A stretch of DNA of 64,000 nucleotides from Phycisphaerales bacterium (GTDB lineage Bacteria > Planctomycetota > Phycisphaerae > Phycisphaerales > SM1A02). The translations under genes were made by a program, and so were the position numbers. This document shows positions 1 to 9,194 of the stretch, piece by piece. Each line of letters begins with the position of its first letter. The first letter of the stretch is position 1. The stretch spans positions 1 through 64,000 of the forward strand of contig JAKVBV010000004.1 in NCBI GenBank assembly GCA_022446965.1. Direction: 5' to 3'. Under the pieces are notes generated by a model, which saw nothing but the letters and a program-made list of their open reading frames with translations, was not told the origin of the DNA and searched no databases.

Positions 1-44
1 CGAATGCCGCCGCCGCCCTTGAGGTCGCCGCAGCTCACCGTGAT

Positions 45-461
45 CTAGTAGTCGGCCTCGAATCCTTCGTCGAATCTCAGCCCATTGCCGCTGCCGTCGT
101 CGCCCATGCGTTGCAACGCGGCGTAATCGACATCAGGATTGATGCCTAGGATTCGCTCCTGGCCACCGTTGCGGGCATCGATGAAGACATCAAGCTTGTT
201 CCAATTACTCTCGAGCGAACCGGCGAGGTGGACGTACAGGATGCCTTCTTCAACCACCGCACGTGCGATGTCGAGTTCGCTGCCGTTGGCGTAGGCGGGC
301 CCGTCATCGGCGTTGTTGCCGAAGCTGGTCTGCGTGTTCTGATAGGCGAGTGCGGTGCCATAGGTGGCCTCCGCCGTGCCATCCACGATCACCGTGCCGG
401 CCTGCGTCATTGCCATGGTTGACAGCGCAGTGGACAGTGCAACAAGCGTCTTCATCATCAT
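45..461 (-). CDS. Secreted protein, frame interrupted by a TAG near the window edge
   Basis: The product is a 138-residue exported protein of unknown function. Residues 1-21 form a signal peptide (MMMKTLVALS start, hydrophobic core, likely cut after TQA). The rest resembles planctomycete secreted proteins whose sequences carry the phrase 'GFEADY'. The start at 461 is chosen because GAGGAG lies 7 nt upstream. The frame stops at a TAG right after GFEADY, yet the same frame stays open from there to base 1 and reads ITVSCGDLKGGGG. The TAG therefore looks like a nonsense change of TGG or a Tyr codon, and the gene may be a pseudogene or a sequencing error. Its true end lies outside the window. Confidence 0.6.
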   Translation of the reverse strand: MMMKTLVALSTALSTMAMTQAGTVIVDGTAEATYGTALAYQNTQTSFGNNADDGPAYANGSELDIARAVVEEGILYVHLAGSLESNWNKLDVFIDARNGGQERILGINPDVDYAALQRMGDDGSGNGLRFDEGFEADY

Positions 462-568
462 TGGTGGGCTCCTCTCTCGATGTCGCACCACGGCGACTGT
501 CCATCCACCATACAGTCGAGGCCGCTGAGGGCCAAGTACTTCCTCTCAAGCCCGGTGTCAGAAGTCGT

Positions 569-1768
569 TTACGCTCGAGGGCGCAGCATCGCGGCCACCA
601 CGCTCTGGGCATGCACGGTGGATGACTCACCCAGTGGACCGAACCCGCCCACAGCATGGAAGCCCACCAGCGGGGGCTTGCCAAGCCGCTCTCGGAGCAC
701 GCCGTTGTCGTGGGCAGGGTGGCCGAAGAATGCGGTGCCTCGCGCTCGGCAACTTGTCGCCAGCACAGCAAGCGGCGGACGATCGAGCGATTGCCCGTCA
801 AGCAACAATCGAAGGTCTTCGTCGGCCGCCTTGGCGGACCGCACATGAAACTGCACCGTGCGGCCCACCTTAGGTACGGCCGCCACGGCGATGCCCTTTT
901 CCGGATCCACGCCCATGACACTGCGAAGATCAAAATCGCCGCGGCCAAAGCGCTTCTTGTTGGAATCCACGGCCTGGCCGAAGACGAGCCCACGCTTGGC
1001 GAGTTCACGCACCTGCTCGGGCGCCGCTTGCACCATGTCCTGCAGCGCTTCGGCAGCGTTGCGACCACCGAGGGCCTGCACCACGTTTTCTGTCGCTTGC
1101 GTAACCACCAGAGGATCGCCGAATGGAGAGCACCCTTCGCTGGCGATGACATCGAGATCGATGCCACCAAGTGTCACGCCAACGCAGCCTTCGGTCATCG
1201 CCAAGTCATCAAGCAGCACGCAATTGCTGCCCTGTTGCGAGGCGCCAGAGAGCAGCCCACCAAACACCTGAATTCGGCTCGGACCACAGTCCGCCAGCGT
1301 GGGCACCATGCGAGTGCCCGGTGTGGTGTAAGGATCGCCCAGCACCAGCATGCCTTGGGTGTCGTCATTGATGCCGATCAGATCCGACAGCAGGTGGGGT
1401 TTGGAAATCGGCAACGGATGGCGTGGTGTGGATCGCCACACCCGCGTCTGCATGCCAGGCACTTTCAGGGCGATGGCGGCCGCGGCTGGCCGGCCTTCCG
1501 GTGCTCGAGCATCGCCCATCACGGTGTCCACCGTGCCGCCCACAAGATGCGCCGCGCCAACGGTGCGACGTAATGCCGTGGCCGCTTCGGGCAGCACTCG
1601 CGCGTGATGGAATGACGCCATCAGCACCACGAGATTTGGCGCTTCGCCACGCAGTCCTTCATGCAGCGTGTCTGCCACCTCACCGATGGCCGTGCGGCCA
1701 TCGAGATGCTCGCTCATGGCGGACACCGCCACAGCTTCGCCTTGTTCGCGTCGTGTGCCTGTGAGCAT
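569..1768 (-). CDS. FIST domain protein (FIST_N plus FIST_C)
   Basis: This 399-residue protein has the layout of FIST sensory proteins, which are thought to bind small ligands such as amino acids. The N-terminal FIST half covers about residues 35-215 (LVVLMASFHH, VGGTVDTVMG and LVLGDPY stretches). The FIST_C half follows to about 375 (DLRSVMGVDPEKGIAVA, LLLDG, ALVATSCRARG-like and HAVGGFGPLGE motifs). No transmembrane segment or output domain is present, so it is probably a stand-alone cytoplasmic FIST protein. In such proteins the C-terminal signature is a Cys-Arg-Gly region followed by Gly-rich 'FYCxGEIGP', and both parts can be recognised here. Start 1768 is preceded by TAGGCT with 8 nt spacing. 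Confidence 0.8.
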   Translation of the reverse strand: MLTGTRREQGEAVAVSAMSEHLDGRTAIGEVADTLHEGLRGEAPNLVVLMASFHHARVLPEAATALRRTVGAAHLVGGTVDTVMGDARAPEGRPAAAAIALKVPGMQTRVWRSTPRHPLPISKPHLLSDLIGINDDTQGMLVLGDPYTTPGTRMVPTLADCGPSRIQVFGGLLSGASQQGSNCVLLDDLAMTEGCVGVTLGGIDLDVIASEGCSPFGDPLVVTQATENVVQALGGRNAAEALQDMVQAAPEQVRELAKRGLVFGQAVDSNKKRFGRGDFDLRSVMGVDPEKGIAVAAVPKVGRTVQFHVRSAKAADEDLRLLLDGQSLDRPPLAVLATSCRARGTAFFGHPAHDNGVLRERLGKPPLVGFHAVGGFGPLGESSTVHAQSVVAAMLRPRA

Positions 1769-1776
1769 GAACCTGC

Positions 1777-1782
1777 AGCCTA
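1777..1782 (-). promoter_or_regulatory. -10-like hexamer of the FIST gene
   Basis: TAGGCT on the minus strand ends 8 nt before the ATG at 1768. No Shine-Dalgarno site lies between them. The spacing fits a leaderless or very short-leader transcript. Confidence 0.35.
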
Positions 1783-1795
1783 GCGATCCAGCGGC

Positions 1796-2425
1796 TCAGA
1801 AAGGCGCCGGGCAAGTAAAGGCCAGATGCTCGCCGGTGCCAGGATGTCGAAAGCCGAGCATCGTGGCATGCAGACACAGCCGGTCAGCCAGCGCCAGTCC
1901 GGCCGGGGGGGCGTACAGATCATCACCCAATATTGGATGGCCGATGTGCAGCAGATGCAGTCGCAACTGATGGCTGCGTCCAGTTGTTGGGGTAAGCGAG
2001 AGGCGGGCGGTGCCGGCGTCATCATCTCGACCGATCACCTGCCAGCAGGTCTGCGATGGACGCCCCTGCACGGGATCGATGCACTGCCGTGGTGGGTTGT
2101 CGAGATCCTTGCGAATGGCGGCATCGATATGGCCTTCGTCGGCATCGGGCACGCCCAGGACGAGCGCTTCGTAGGTCTTGTCCACCTCACGCTCTTGAAA
2201 CTGAATGCTCAAATCTCGGTGCGCCTGGGCATCACGAGCCAGCACGATCAATCCGCTGGTATCCCGATCAAGACGATGCACGATGCGAATGCCGGGAAAC
2301 TCGGTGTCAGCTCGGGCCACGAGGCAGTCGGCCTTGTCCGGGCCGATTCCCGGCACGGACAGCAGGCTCGTGGGCTTGTTGAAGACCACCAGACGGCTGT
2401 CGGCGTGAATGACCTGCGGCATCAT
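1796..2425 (-). CDS. RluA-family pseudouridine synthase
   Basis: This enzyme isomerises uridine to pseudouridine in rRNA or tRNA. The 209-residue protein begins MMPQVIH and carries the family motif HRLDRDTSG with the catalytic Asp near residue 53, followed by LIVLARD and, later, the GRSHQLRLHLLHIGHPILGDDLY block typical of RluA/RluC/RluD. There is no N-terminal S4 domain, so it is closest in build to RluA itself. The exact target uridine cannot be read from the sequence. Start 2425 is chosen over an upstream in-frame ATG because it matches the family N-terminus and keeps the divergent gene at 2464 free. TACCAT lies 9 nt upstream. Confidence 0.88.
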   Translation of the reverse strand: MMPQVIHADSRLVVFNKPTSLLSVPGIGPDKADCLVARADTEFPGIRIVHRLDRDTSGLIVLARDAQAHRDLSIQFQEREVDKTYEALVLGVPDADEGHIDAAIRKDLDNPPRQCIDPVQGRPSQTCWQVIGRDDDAGTARLSLTPTTGRSHQLRLHLLHIGHPILGDDLYAPPAGLALADRLCLHATMLGFRHPGTGEHLAFTCPAPF

Positions 2426-2434
2426 GCGGTGGGC

Positions 2435-2440
2435 ATGGTA
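2435..2440 (-). promoter_or_regulatory. -10-like hexamer of the pseudouridine synthase gene
   Basis: TACCAT on the minus strand ends 9 nt before the ATG at 2425, without a Shine-Dalgarno site. It lies in the 38-bp gap shared with the divergent lipoprotein gene. Confidence 0.4.
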
Positions 2441-2451
2441 GGGGCGAGCAG

Positions 2452-2457
2452 TAGGAT
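2452..2457 (+). promoter_or_regulatory. -10-like hexamer of the lipoprotein gene at 2464
   Basis: TAGGAT ends exactly 6 nt before the ATG, so transcription would begin at or next to the start codon. No Shine-Dalgarno site is visible. Confidence 0.45.
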
Positions 2458-2463
2458 GCACCG

Positions 2464-3114
2464 ATGCACAGGGCACTGACCATTCTGATGATCCTCTGCA
2501 CCGTGGGCTGCACCCAGCGCACGATCGAGTACCGCCGTGTGCCGGCCTGGGCGCGGCAACTGGGTGCCACCGAGAGCTCCTTCACTGACGAGGACGGCCG
2601 CGAAGTGCGGTGGGTGTATGACACCACCGACAAGGCCTTCGTGGCCACAGGAACGATCGGGGCCGACGGAAAGCACGTCCCCGGGGCGGCTCCGGCGGGG
2701 CCGCGGGAAGAAACACAAGACGGCGTGGTCTTGCACTGCACACTGCCCATGCACGTGGTGCGCAACCTGCGGCAGTGCATGGTCGAAGAAGACTACGACC
2801 TGATCTGGGAGCAACTGCTCGCCGAGGACCAGCGTGAGTACTACGCAGCCGGGGGCGAAGAAGGCCGCGCGGCATTTGAGCGATTCCTCACACAGGCCCG
2901 CAAGGATCTGGTGACGTGCCTGCGGCGCATGGAAGCCGGCGACGTGTTCGGCGATGTGAAGCAGGAGATGCTCGACGAACACCGCATGGGCATCTGGCTG
3001 CATCCACGTGTGCAGGGTGAGTTTCCAATCAAGGGCATCGTGATCGTGCAGGCTGCCGATGGCACACTTCGATTGCACGACATGATCTTCGATACGTCTC
3101 GCCGTAAGGCCTGA
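2464..3114 (+). CDS. Predicted lipoprotein of unknown function
   Basis: The 216-residue product starts with a short signal peptide ending in a lipobox (TVGC, Cys16), so it should be lipidated and attached to a membrane facing the periplasm. The mature part is hydrophilic, without recognised motifs. Residues around 105-165 (helical, acidic: MVEEDYDLIWEQLL, REYYAAGGEE) and a C-terminal stretch of alternating strands (GIVIVQAADGTLRLHDMIF) suggest an NTF2-like or SnoaL-like fold, but that is only inference. It is transcribed alone, diverging from the pseudouridine synthase and ending at a strong bidirectional hairpin shared with clpC. Confidence 0.7.
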   Translation: MHRALTILMILCTVGCTQRTIEYRRVPAWARQLGATESSFTDEDGREVRWVYDTTDKAFVATGTIGADGKHVPGAAPAGPREETQDGVVLHCTLPMHVVRNLRQCMVEEDYDLIWEQLLAEDQREYYAAGGEEGRAAFERFLTQARKDLVTCLRRMEAGDVFGDVKQEMLDEHRMGIWLHPRVQGEFPIKGIVIVQAADGTLRLHDMIFDTSRRKA

Positions 3115-3120
3115 ACGCAA

Positions 3121-3147
3121 CATGCCCCCGCCGAGGGCGGGGGCATG
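3121..3147. terminator. Bidirectional hairpin between the lipoprotein gene and clpC
   Basis: A perfect 12-bp GC-rich stem (CATGCCCCCGCC / GGCGGGGGCATG) with a 3-nt loop lies in the 58-bp gap between two convergent genes. There is no long T tract on either side. Confidence 0.7.
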
Positions 3148-3172
3148 CATGAGTGCGTGATGACCGGCGGGA

Positions 3173-5710
3173 TCAGGCCGGGGCTTCCTCTTCCTGTTCG
3201 GAAGACTCGTCCGTATCCGCCTTGGCCGATGATGTTTCGCACGGCGTGAAGAACAGGTTGTCTTCGTCTTCCTTGTGCGTGACATCGATCTTGGTTCCAG
3301 TCTCGTACTCACCGCTGAGCAGGGCTTCTGCTAGCGGATCTTCGATGTGTGTGCTGATCGCACGACGCAGTGGACGAGCACCGAAGTCGGGGTTGTAGCC
3401 CTTCTCGATGAGGAAGTCCTTGGCCGCGGCATCGAGCTCCATGTCGAGCCCACGCAGCTTGAGGCGTTCGATCACCTTCTCGAGCTCGTTGTCGATGATG
3501 CCGTAGAGGTCGTCCTTGGTGAGGGGGCGGAACACGATTGTGTCGTCCAGACGGTTGATGAACTCGGGGCGGAAGAACTTCTCCACCTGGCCCATCAGCG
3601 CCGAACGCATCTTCTCGTAGTCCTGCACCTCGGCACGCTTGCCGAAGCCGAAGTTGCTGCCGCCCTTGATGAGGTCGGCGCCGATGTTCGACGTCATGAT
3701 CACGATGCAGTTCTTGAAGTCCACCTTGCGGCCGAACGAGTCGGTGAGGCGTCCTTCCTCCATGATCTGCAGGAGCATGTTGAAGACATCGGGGTGTCCT
3801 TTTTCCACTTCGTCCAGCAGGACGACGGAGTAGGGGCGGCGACGGATCTTCTCCGTGAGCTGGCCGCCTTCTTCGTAGCCGACGTAGCCGGGAGGCGCGC
3901 CGACGAGCCGTGACACGGTGTGCTTCTCCATGTACTCGGACATGTCCAGATACACGAGCGCGTCAGCATCGCCGAACATGAACTCACTGAGGGCCTTGGC
4001 CAACAGCGTCTTGCCCACGCCGGACGGCCCGACAAAGAGGAAGCAGCCCATGGGGCGGTTGGGATCTTTCAGGCCACTCCGCGCCTTGCGAATGGCACGG
4101 GAGACCTGCGTGACGGCATCCGCCTGGCTGACCACGGTCTTGTGCAGTTCGTCTTCGAGCTGCAGCAGACGTGCGGATTCGCTTTCTTCCAGACGGGTCA
4201 GCGGCACGCCGGTGATCTTGGATACGACCTCGGCGATCGTGTCTTCATCCACCGTGCCGGCGGACTGCGCCATGCTGTCACGCCACTCTTCCTTGATGCG
4301 GTCCTTCTCGGCACGCAGCTTCTCAGCTTGATCGCGGAGGTTGGCAGCCTTCTCGTAGTCGGCGCTCTTGACGGCGTCTTCCTTGTCGACGTTGAGCCGT
4401 TCGATCTGCGACTCGATCTCGGTGAGATCTGGCGGCTTGCTCATCGATGACAGACGCACGCTGGCACCGGCTTCGTCGATCACGTCGAGCGACTTGTCGG
4501 GTTGCACGCGAGAGGGCATGTAGCGAGTGGACATTTCCACGGCTGCTTCGAGAGCGCCGTCGGTGATCGTCACACGGTGATGCTCTTCGTACTTGACCCG
4601 AAGTCCCTTGAGGATCTCCACGGTCTGCGAGGCGGACGGGGGCTCGACGGCCACGCTCTGGAAGCGTCGCTCAAGGGCCGCATCCTTCTCGATGTACTTG
4701 CGGTACTCGTCGAACGTGGTGGCACCGATGCATTGAATTTCGCCACGTGACAGGGCAGGCTTGAGCACGTTGGATGCGTCGATGGCACCCTCGGCGCCAC
4801 CAGCACCGACGAGCGTGTGCAGTTCGTCGATGAACAGGATCACGTTGCCAGCCCGACGCACTTCGTTCATCACAGCCTTGATGCGTTCTTCGAACTGGCC
4901 GCGATACTTGGTGCCGGCGACCATCATGGCCAGGTCGAGCACGACCACACGCCGCTCATGCAGCAGGTCGGGCACTTCCTTGTCGATGATCTGTTGCGCG
5001 AGGCCTTCGACGATGGCGGTCTTGCCCACGCCGGCTTCACCCAACAGCACTGGGTTGTTCTTTGTGCGGCGGCAGAGGATCTGCACCAGCCGTTCGATTT
5101 CACCGGCGCGGCCGATGACCGGATCGAGATCCTTGTTGCGAGCGAGCTCGGTGAGATCGCGACCGAAAGAATCCAGTGCAGGCGTCTTGCTCTTGCCACG
5201 GCGGGGGGACGGGCTGGACTGGGCTTCAGGCTCCATGCCTTCGTCCAGTTCTTCCATCTCTTCGCCTTCGACACCGGCGCCCAACAGGTTGAGCACCTCT
5301 TCGCGGACTTCCTCGAGCTTCACGCCGAGATTCATGAGCACTTGAGCGGCCACACCGTCCTGCTCACGAAGCAGGCCGAGCAGCAGGTGCTCAGTGCCCA
5401 CGTAGTTGTGGTTGAGATTGCGTGCTTCCTCGATGGCGTACTCAAGCACCTTCTTGGCGCGAGGCGTCTGGGGCAGCTTGCCCATGGTCACCATCTCAGG
5501 ACCGCTCTTGACGAGCTTCTCAACTTCCAGACGCACCTTGCGGAGGTCGATGTCGAGGTTCTTCAGAACGTTCGCACCGACGCCCGAGCCTTCCTTGACC
5601 AGACCGAGCAGGATGTGCTCAGTACCGATGTACTCATGATTGAACCGCTGGGCTTCCTGATTGGCCAGGGCCATGACTTTGCGTGCGCGGTCCGTGAGAC
5701 GTTCGAACAT
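3173..5710 (-). CDS. clpC: ATP-dependent Clp protease ATP-binding subunit ClpC
   Basis: ClpC is a Hsp100 AAA+ unfoldase that feeds substrates to ClpP. The 845-residue product begins [10 protein letters not shown], the standard ClpC start. Two Clp-N repeats cover residues 1-145. Walker A of D1 is GEAGVGKT near 224-231, with Walker [11 protein letters not shown] near 293-302. A UVR-type coiled segment lies around 443-480, which separates ClpC from ClpA and ClpB. Walker A of D2 is GPSGVGKT near 561-568, and a C-terminal ClpB-D2 small domain follows. The protein ends in an acidic tail. The clpP gene is not in this window. The 5' region holds TAGACT about 66 nt upstream of the ATG. Confidence 0.97.
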   Translation of the reverse strand: MFERLTDRARKVMALANQEAQRFNHEYIGTEHILLGLVKEGSGVGANVLKNLDIDLRKVRLEVEKLVKSGPEMVTMGKLPQTPRAKKVLEYAIEEARNLNHNYVGTEHLLLGLLREQDGVAAQVLMNLGVKLEEVREEVLNLLGAGVEGEEMEELDEGMEPEAQSSPSPRRGKSKTPALDSFGRDLTELARNKDLDPVIGRAGEIERLVQILCRRTKNNPVLLGEAGVGKTAIVEGLAQQIIDKEVPDLLHERRVVVLDLAMMVAGTKYRGQFEERIKAVMNEVRRAGNVILFIDELHTLVGAGGAEGAIDASNVLKPALSRGEIQCIGATTFDEYRKYIEKDAALERRFQSVAVEPPSASQTVEILKGLRVKYEEHHRVTITDGALEAAVEMSTRYMPSRVQPDKSLDVIDEAGASVRLSSMSKPPDLTEIESQIERLNVDKEDAVKSADYEKAANLRDQAEKLRAEKDRIKEEWRDSMAQSAGTVDEDTIAEVVSKITGVPLTRLEESESARLLQLEDELHKTVVSQADAVTQVSRAIRKARSGLKDPNRPMGCFLFVGPSGVGKTLLAKALSEFMFGDADALVYLDMSEYMEKHTVSRLVGAPPGYVGYEEGGQLTEKIRRRPYSVVLLDEVEKGHPDVFNMLLQIMEEGRLTDSFGRKVDFKNCIVIMTSNIGADLIKGGSNFGFGKRAEVQDYEKMRSALMGQVEKFFRPEFINRLDDTIVFRPLTKDDLYGIIDNELEKVIERLKLRGLDMELDAAAKDFLIEKGYNPDFGARPLRRAISTHIEDPLAEALLSGEYETGTKIDVTHKEDEDNLFFTPCETSSAKADTDESSEQEEEAPA

Positions 5711-5776
5711 TGCCTGATCTCCAAATCCTGTGGGACTGTCCCGTGACGTACATCGGGACAATGCCGCCAATGGTGC

Positions 5777-5782
5777 AGTCTA
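5777..5782 (-). promoter_or_regulatory. Possible -10 of clpC
   Basis: TAGACT on the minus strand would give a leader of about 60 nt. The same hexamer precedes both tRNA genes in the window. No good -35 is visible at 16-18 nt. Confidence 0.3.
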
Positions 5783-5885
5783 TTTCGGTCGACAGCCCAA
5801 GGTTCTCGCAACCTGAGGCCCTGCATGGGCATGTACGCCTGTCAGCAGCCAGATGTGTGGTCCGAAACCTGCCTTTTTGACACAT

Positions 5886-6581
5886 TCAGGAGAGTTCTGG
5901 GACCTCTTGCAGTCGGCGTCCGTGCAGTGTGAGCACCCGATCGGCCCGCCTAGCGATGGCGTGATCGTGGGTGACGATCACCATGGTGAGGCCGTCGCGG
6001 TGCAGATCGGCTAGGACATCGAGGATGGCCTCGCCGGTCTTGGCGTCGAGATTCCCGGTGGGCTCATCGGCGAGCAGCACATCTGGGTCGTTCACCAAGG
6101 CCCGGGCCAGCGCCGTGCGTTGACGCTCGCCACCGGACAATTCTCGAGGCCGGTGGTGGAGACGGTCTTGCAGCCCGAATCGTTCGAGTAGTTCGATGGC
6201 ACGAGACCGGCCCGACACGGCGCCTACGCCGCTAGGCACCGTGGCCGGCAGCATGGCATTTTCCAGCACGGTGAGTTCCGGAAGCAGGTGGTACAGCTGG
6301 AAGACGAAGCCCACCCGCGATGCGCGGATGCGGTCGAGAACGGATGGTGGCGCGCCGCCAAATGACGTCTCACCGATCTGGATCGATCCGGTGTCAGCTG
6401 TATCCAGCCCGCCGAGCAGATGGAGCAAGGTGCTCTTACCCGAGCCACTGGCGCCCAGAATGGCGAGCCATTCGCCCTTGTCCACGCTGAGGGAGCAGTC
6501 GTCCAACACGGGCACGTCGACGCGATCAAGGTGATATGTCTTGGCCAGCCCTTGGGCCTGCAGCAGGATCGTGTCACTCAT
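5886..6581 (-). CDS. lolD: Lipoprotein-releasing ABC transporter ATP-binding protein (LolD-like)
   Basis: This 231-residue ATPase belongs to the MacB/LolD/FtsE group. It has Walker A GASGSGKST, the Q-loop in FVFQLYHLLPELTVLEN, the signature LSGGERQRTALARAL and Walker B VLLADEPT followed by GNLDAKTG. Those last residues and the 'FQ.yHLLPE' stretch are typical of LolD. It overlaps the 3' end of the permease gene by 8 bp on the same strand, so the two are made together as a LolCDE-like or MacB-like exporter acting at the inner membrane. Whether its cargo is lipoprotein cannot be proved here. Confidence 0.88.
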   Translation of the reverse strand: MSDTILLQAQGLAKTYHLDRVDVPVLDDCSLSVDKGEWLAILGASGSGKSTLLHLLGGLDTADTGSIQIGETSFGGAPPSVLDRIRASRVGFVFQLYHLLPELTVLENAMLPATVPSGVGAVSGRSRAIELLERFGLQDRLHHRPRELSGGERQRTALARALVNDPDVLLADEPTGNLDAKTGEAILDVLADLHRDGLTMVIVTHDHAIARRADRVLTLHGRRLQEVPELS

Positions 6582-8451
6582 AGCGCAGCGCCCTCACAGG
6601 ATCGATGTCCGCAGCATGGGCGGCGGGAATCGAGGCGGCGACCACCGACACGACCACAGCGGCGAGTGCCGTCAGCAGTGCCGCATTCCAGTCCACCGTG
6701 TTGGGCACGGTGTCGAAGTAGTACACCGATGGGTCCCAAATCTGAATGCCACCAGCGGCATGCAACATGAGCAGTCCGCCACCCGCTGCGGCACAGGCCA
6801 CGAATGCATACACGCCAAGCAGGACGGGTAGCAATCGGCGGCCTCGGCCGATGCGAACGCCAAGTGCCAGCAACCCGATGCCCGCTGCGATGCACGCGAA
6901 ACCCGGCCATTGTGGCGGCGCGGCGAGGGCATCGTGAATCACGTTCACGTTGGAGGTGATGCCCCACCCCAGTACGAGTCCGGTGAATGACCCCAGCACG
7001 CCCACGACGAGCCCGTACAGCAGGAAGATGGTCACGATGCCCGATCGTGGCGCACCAACACTGCGCAGAATGCCGATGTCACGTGTCTTCTCATAGACGA
7101 TCGCCCAGAAGATGGCCACGATCAGCGCGCCGCACACCAGGTAGATGATGGAAAAGAGGGTGCGCATCATTTCGCGCTCTTTCTCCACCGGGCCGATGAA
7201 CGACGCGTTCTGCTGTTCCCAGGTCTTGATGCCGAGTCCTGGCGACAGATCAAGTATGGGGACGTCGGTGCCGCCCTCCAACGCGGCAGCGGCGTGTTCG
7301 AAGCGTCGCCACAACTCGCGCGTGATCTCCCGCAACTCTGTTGGTGTGACGCCCTCGACACCCCGCACGAGCACCATGGTCACTCGCGCAGGATCTGTAC
7401 CGATCACCGTGAGGGGGTCGTCGGGATCCACACGGTCGGCTTCGTCAAGGTGAGTGAGCGACTGCACCACATCCAGAGGCATCAACACGCGTGTCTGGTC
7501 CACCAGATACACGCCGGACTGAAACTCGTTGACGACTGGAAGCGAGATGTTCTCCGGTTCGAGGAAACCGCCGCGGGCGGCGATGGGCAACATCGACACC
7601 GTTACGTCGAAGCGGGGCATCCACCACCACCCATCGCGAGCGATCACGGTTTCACCGTCGGGGCCGCGATCATTGGCCTTGGACACATGCAGCCCCATCA
7701 CCATGGCAGCCCGTCCATCGCGGGTGAGGGTCAGACCCTCACGCTGCACCTGCGCCGCGCTGCCCAGTCGAGGGTCGGCTTCCACGATCAGCTGCCAGGC
7801 CTCCGGGTTGACGGCGGCCTTGAGTGCATCGGGGCCATCGAGGGCCACGATCCGCATGCGAATCTCCCAGCCATCATGCTGCGTGGCGGCAACGAAGGTC
7901 ATCAGTTCGTCGTCTGATTTGTCGTTGGTCTCCTCAGCGGCAGTCGCTCGAAGCAGCCTGACCTTCGACTCGTCGTCGAGTGCGTTGGCCACCTCCGGGC
8001 CAGCGGTGCTCAGTGCGTCACGGAGCACGTGCGGTGCGGCCGACTCGGGCAGGCTGTCCCAGTGCAGCGTGTCGCTGTAGCCCGTGACAGCGCTGAAACT
8101 CTCCGGCTCGATGCCCCAAATCTGCACGTTGGCGCTGTCCTTGGAATCGCCGTCGGGATAGGGCATGCGGACAGAGCCGAAGGTGTCGATAACCGGTGTC
8201 GCGGCGAGCACGCGGTCATCGCCTTCCAGCGTTTCGATGAGCAGGTCGTAATGGGGGAAGCCTCGCACCGGATTGGAGATCACGACATCACCCATCAGCG
8301 TGCGTCCACTGGCCAGCACCATGTTGAGGAAGCCGGTCATCACCGACACCACCACGATGACCAACGCCACACACAACGCCACGGCCGCGACCGCCAACAA
8401 AGGCGTCAATCGCGAGGTGAGGTATCGGCGGGTGAGTTGCAGTTGGTACAT
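6574..8451 (-). CDS. ABC transporter permease, LolC/LolE/FtsX family
   Basis: The 625-residue membrane protein starts MYQLQLTRRYL. A transmembrane helix lies at about 15-40 and is followed by a large periplasmic domain of around 350 residues. Three or more helices follow in the C-terminal FtsX domain (MMRTLFSIIYLVCGALIVAIF, and the final VRALRYE typical of MacB/LolC permeases). An extra pair of hydrophobic stretches sits between the FtsX helices (WPGFACIAAGIGLLALGVRI, LLGVYAFVACAAAGGGLLML), making it longer than the usual 400-residue LolC. It lies upstream of the ATPase and overlaps it. Role: the membrane half of a lipoprotein-type exporter, by context. Confidence 0.85.
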   Translation of the reverse strand: MYQLQLTRRYLTSRLTPLLAVAAVALCVALVIVVVSVMTGFLNMVLASGRTLMGDVVISNPVRGFPHYDLLIETLEGDDRVLAATPVIDTFGSVRMPYPDGDSKDSANVQIWGIEPESFSAVTGYSDTLHWDSLPESAAPHVLRDALSTAGPEVANALDDESKVRLLRATAAEETNDKSDDELMTFVAATQHDGWEIRMRIVALDGPDALKAAVNPEAWQLIVEADPRLGSAAQVQREGLTLTRDGRAAMVMGLHVSKANDRGPDGETVIARDGWWWMPRFDVTVSMLPIAARGGFLEPENISLPVVNEFQSGVYLVDQTRVLMPLDVVQSLTHLDEADRVDPDDPLTVIGTDPARVTMVLVRGVEGVTPTELREITRELWRRFEHAAAALEGGTDVPILDLSPGLGIKTWEQQNASFIGPVEKEREMMRTLFSIIYLVCGALIVAIFWAIVYEKTRDIGILRSVGAPRSGIVTIFLLYGLVVGVLGSFTGLVLGWGITSNVNVIHDALAAPPQWPGFACIAAGIGLLALGVRIGRGRRLLPVLLGVYAFVACAAAGGGLLMLHAAGGIQIWDPSVYYFDTVPNTVDWNAALLTALAAVVVSVVAASIPAAHAADIDPVRALRYE

Positions 8452-8472
8452 GGGTGCTCGGGCAGAGGGATT

Positions 8473-9153
8473 CTACGACCCGCCCAGATTGCTTGACGGC
8501 AGAGCACACTGGTGCAGCACCGCACGAGGTACGCCAAGGTCGATCACATCCACGGGGCCGGTCCATGTCGAGGCGTGGTCGAGGCTCAAGCCAAGCTTCA
8601 TGCCCCCGAAGGTGACGGTGTGCGTCGCGTACACCGCCACTGGTGCGGGCAGGCCTGTGTCGGCGTCGAGACCAGAGGGCAGATCCAGTGCCAGCACGGG
8701 TGCGGCATGGACGTTGATGGCTTCAACCCGCATCCGGCCGGCATCGTGCAGCGTGCCGGTGAACCCCGTGCCCAGCAGGCCGTCGATCAGCAGGTCGGCA
8801 GGGGGCAGCGGCCCACCTGCACGCACGTCGATGCCCAGTTCCGTGGTGCGTTGAGCATTGGCATAGGCATCCGTGTCAGCACTGGGCAAGGCGTGGGCTA
8901 CCACGCACACGGCACGGTCGTGTTCGTGCAGCAGTCGAGCCACGGCCCAGCCGTCGCCACCGTTGTTGCCCGTGCCGCACACGATGCAGATGGACGCACC
9001 GGCCTCGGTCATGGCCATGGCCTTCTCGGCGGCCCCCTGGGCAGCGCGTTCCATCAGGGTGAGCCCGGAAATGCCCTCGGCGATGGCCATCGCATCGACC
9101 GCGCGGATGCCCTGACGGTCAAAAACCAGCGGCGAATGCTCCTCGGGGGTCAT
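8473..9153 (-). CDS. nnrE: NAD(P)H-hydrate epimerase (YjeF N-terminal domain)
   Basis: The enzyme interconverts the R and S epimers of hydrated NAD(P)H so that the repair dehydratase can act. The 226-residue protein has the YjeF_N fold: GTGNNGGDGWAVARLL nucleotide-binding loop near residues 60-75, LIDGLLGTGFTG near 120-132, LDLPSGLDADTG near 157-168, and THTVTFGGMKLGL. The fused C-terminal dehydratase (NnrD) found in Escherichia coli is absent, so NnrD must be encoded elsewhere or missing. It diverges from the glycosyltransferase gene, and TACACT lies 7 nt before its ATG. Confidence 0.9.
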   Translation of the reverse strand: MTPEEHSPLVFDRQGIRAVDAMAIAEGISGLTLMERAAQGAAEKAMAMTEAGASICIVCGTGNNGGDGWAVARLLHEHDRAVCVVAHALPSADTDAYANAQRTTELGIDVRAGGPLPPADLLIDGLLGTGFTGTLHDAGRMRVEAINVHAAPVLALDLPSGLDADTGLPAPVAVYATHTVTFGGMKLGLSLDHASTWTGPVDVIDLGVPRAVLHQCALPSSNLGGS

Positions 9154-9160
9154 GTCGTCG

Positions 9161-9166
9161 AGTGTA
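9161..9166 (-). promoter_or_regulatory. -10-like hexamer of nnrE
   Basis: TACACT on the minus strand ends 7 nt before the nnrE ATG. It is mirrored by another TACACT on the plus strand 13 bp away serving the divergent gene. Confidence 0.4.
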
Positions 9167-9179
9167 GGTGACCACGACG

Positions 9180-9185
9180 TACACT
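9180..9185 (+). promoter_or_regulatory. -10-like hexamer of the glycosyltransferase gene at 9195
   Basis: TACACT ends 9 nt before the chosen ATG. There is no Shine-Dalgarno site in the 9-nt gap. Confidence 0.4.
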
Positions 9186-9194
9186 TCGCCCCTC

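Noticed and set aside
7724-7742. Palindrome GTGAGGGTCAGACCCTCAC
   Set aside because: It lies within the permease coding sequence and codes for ordinary residues; it resembles the GGGGTCAGACCCC box only partly.
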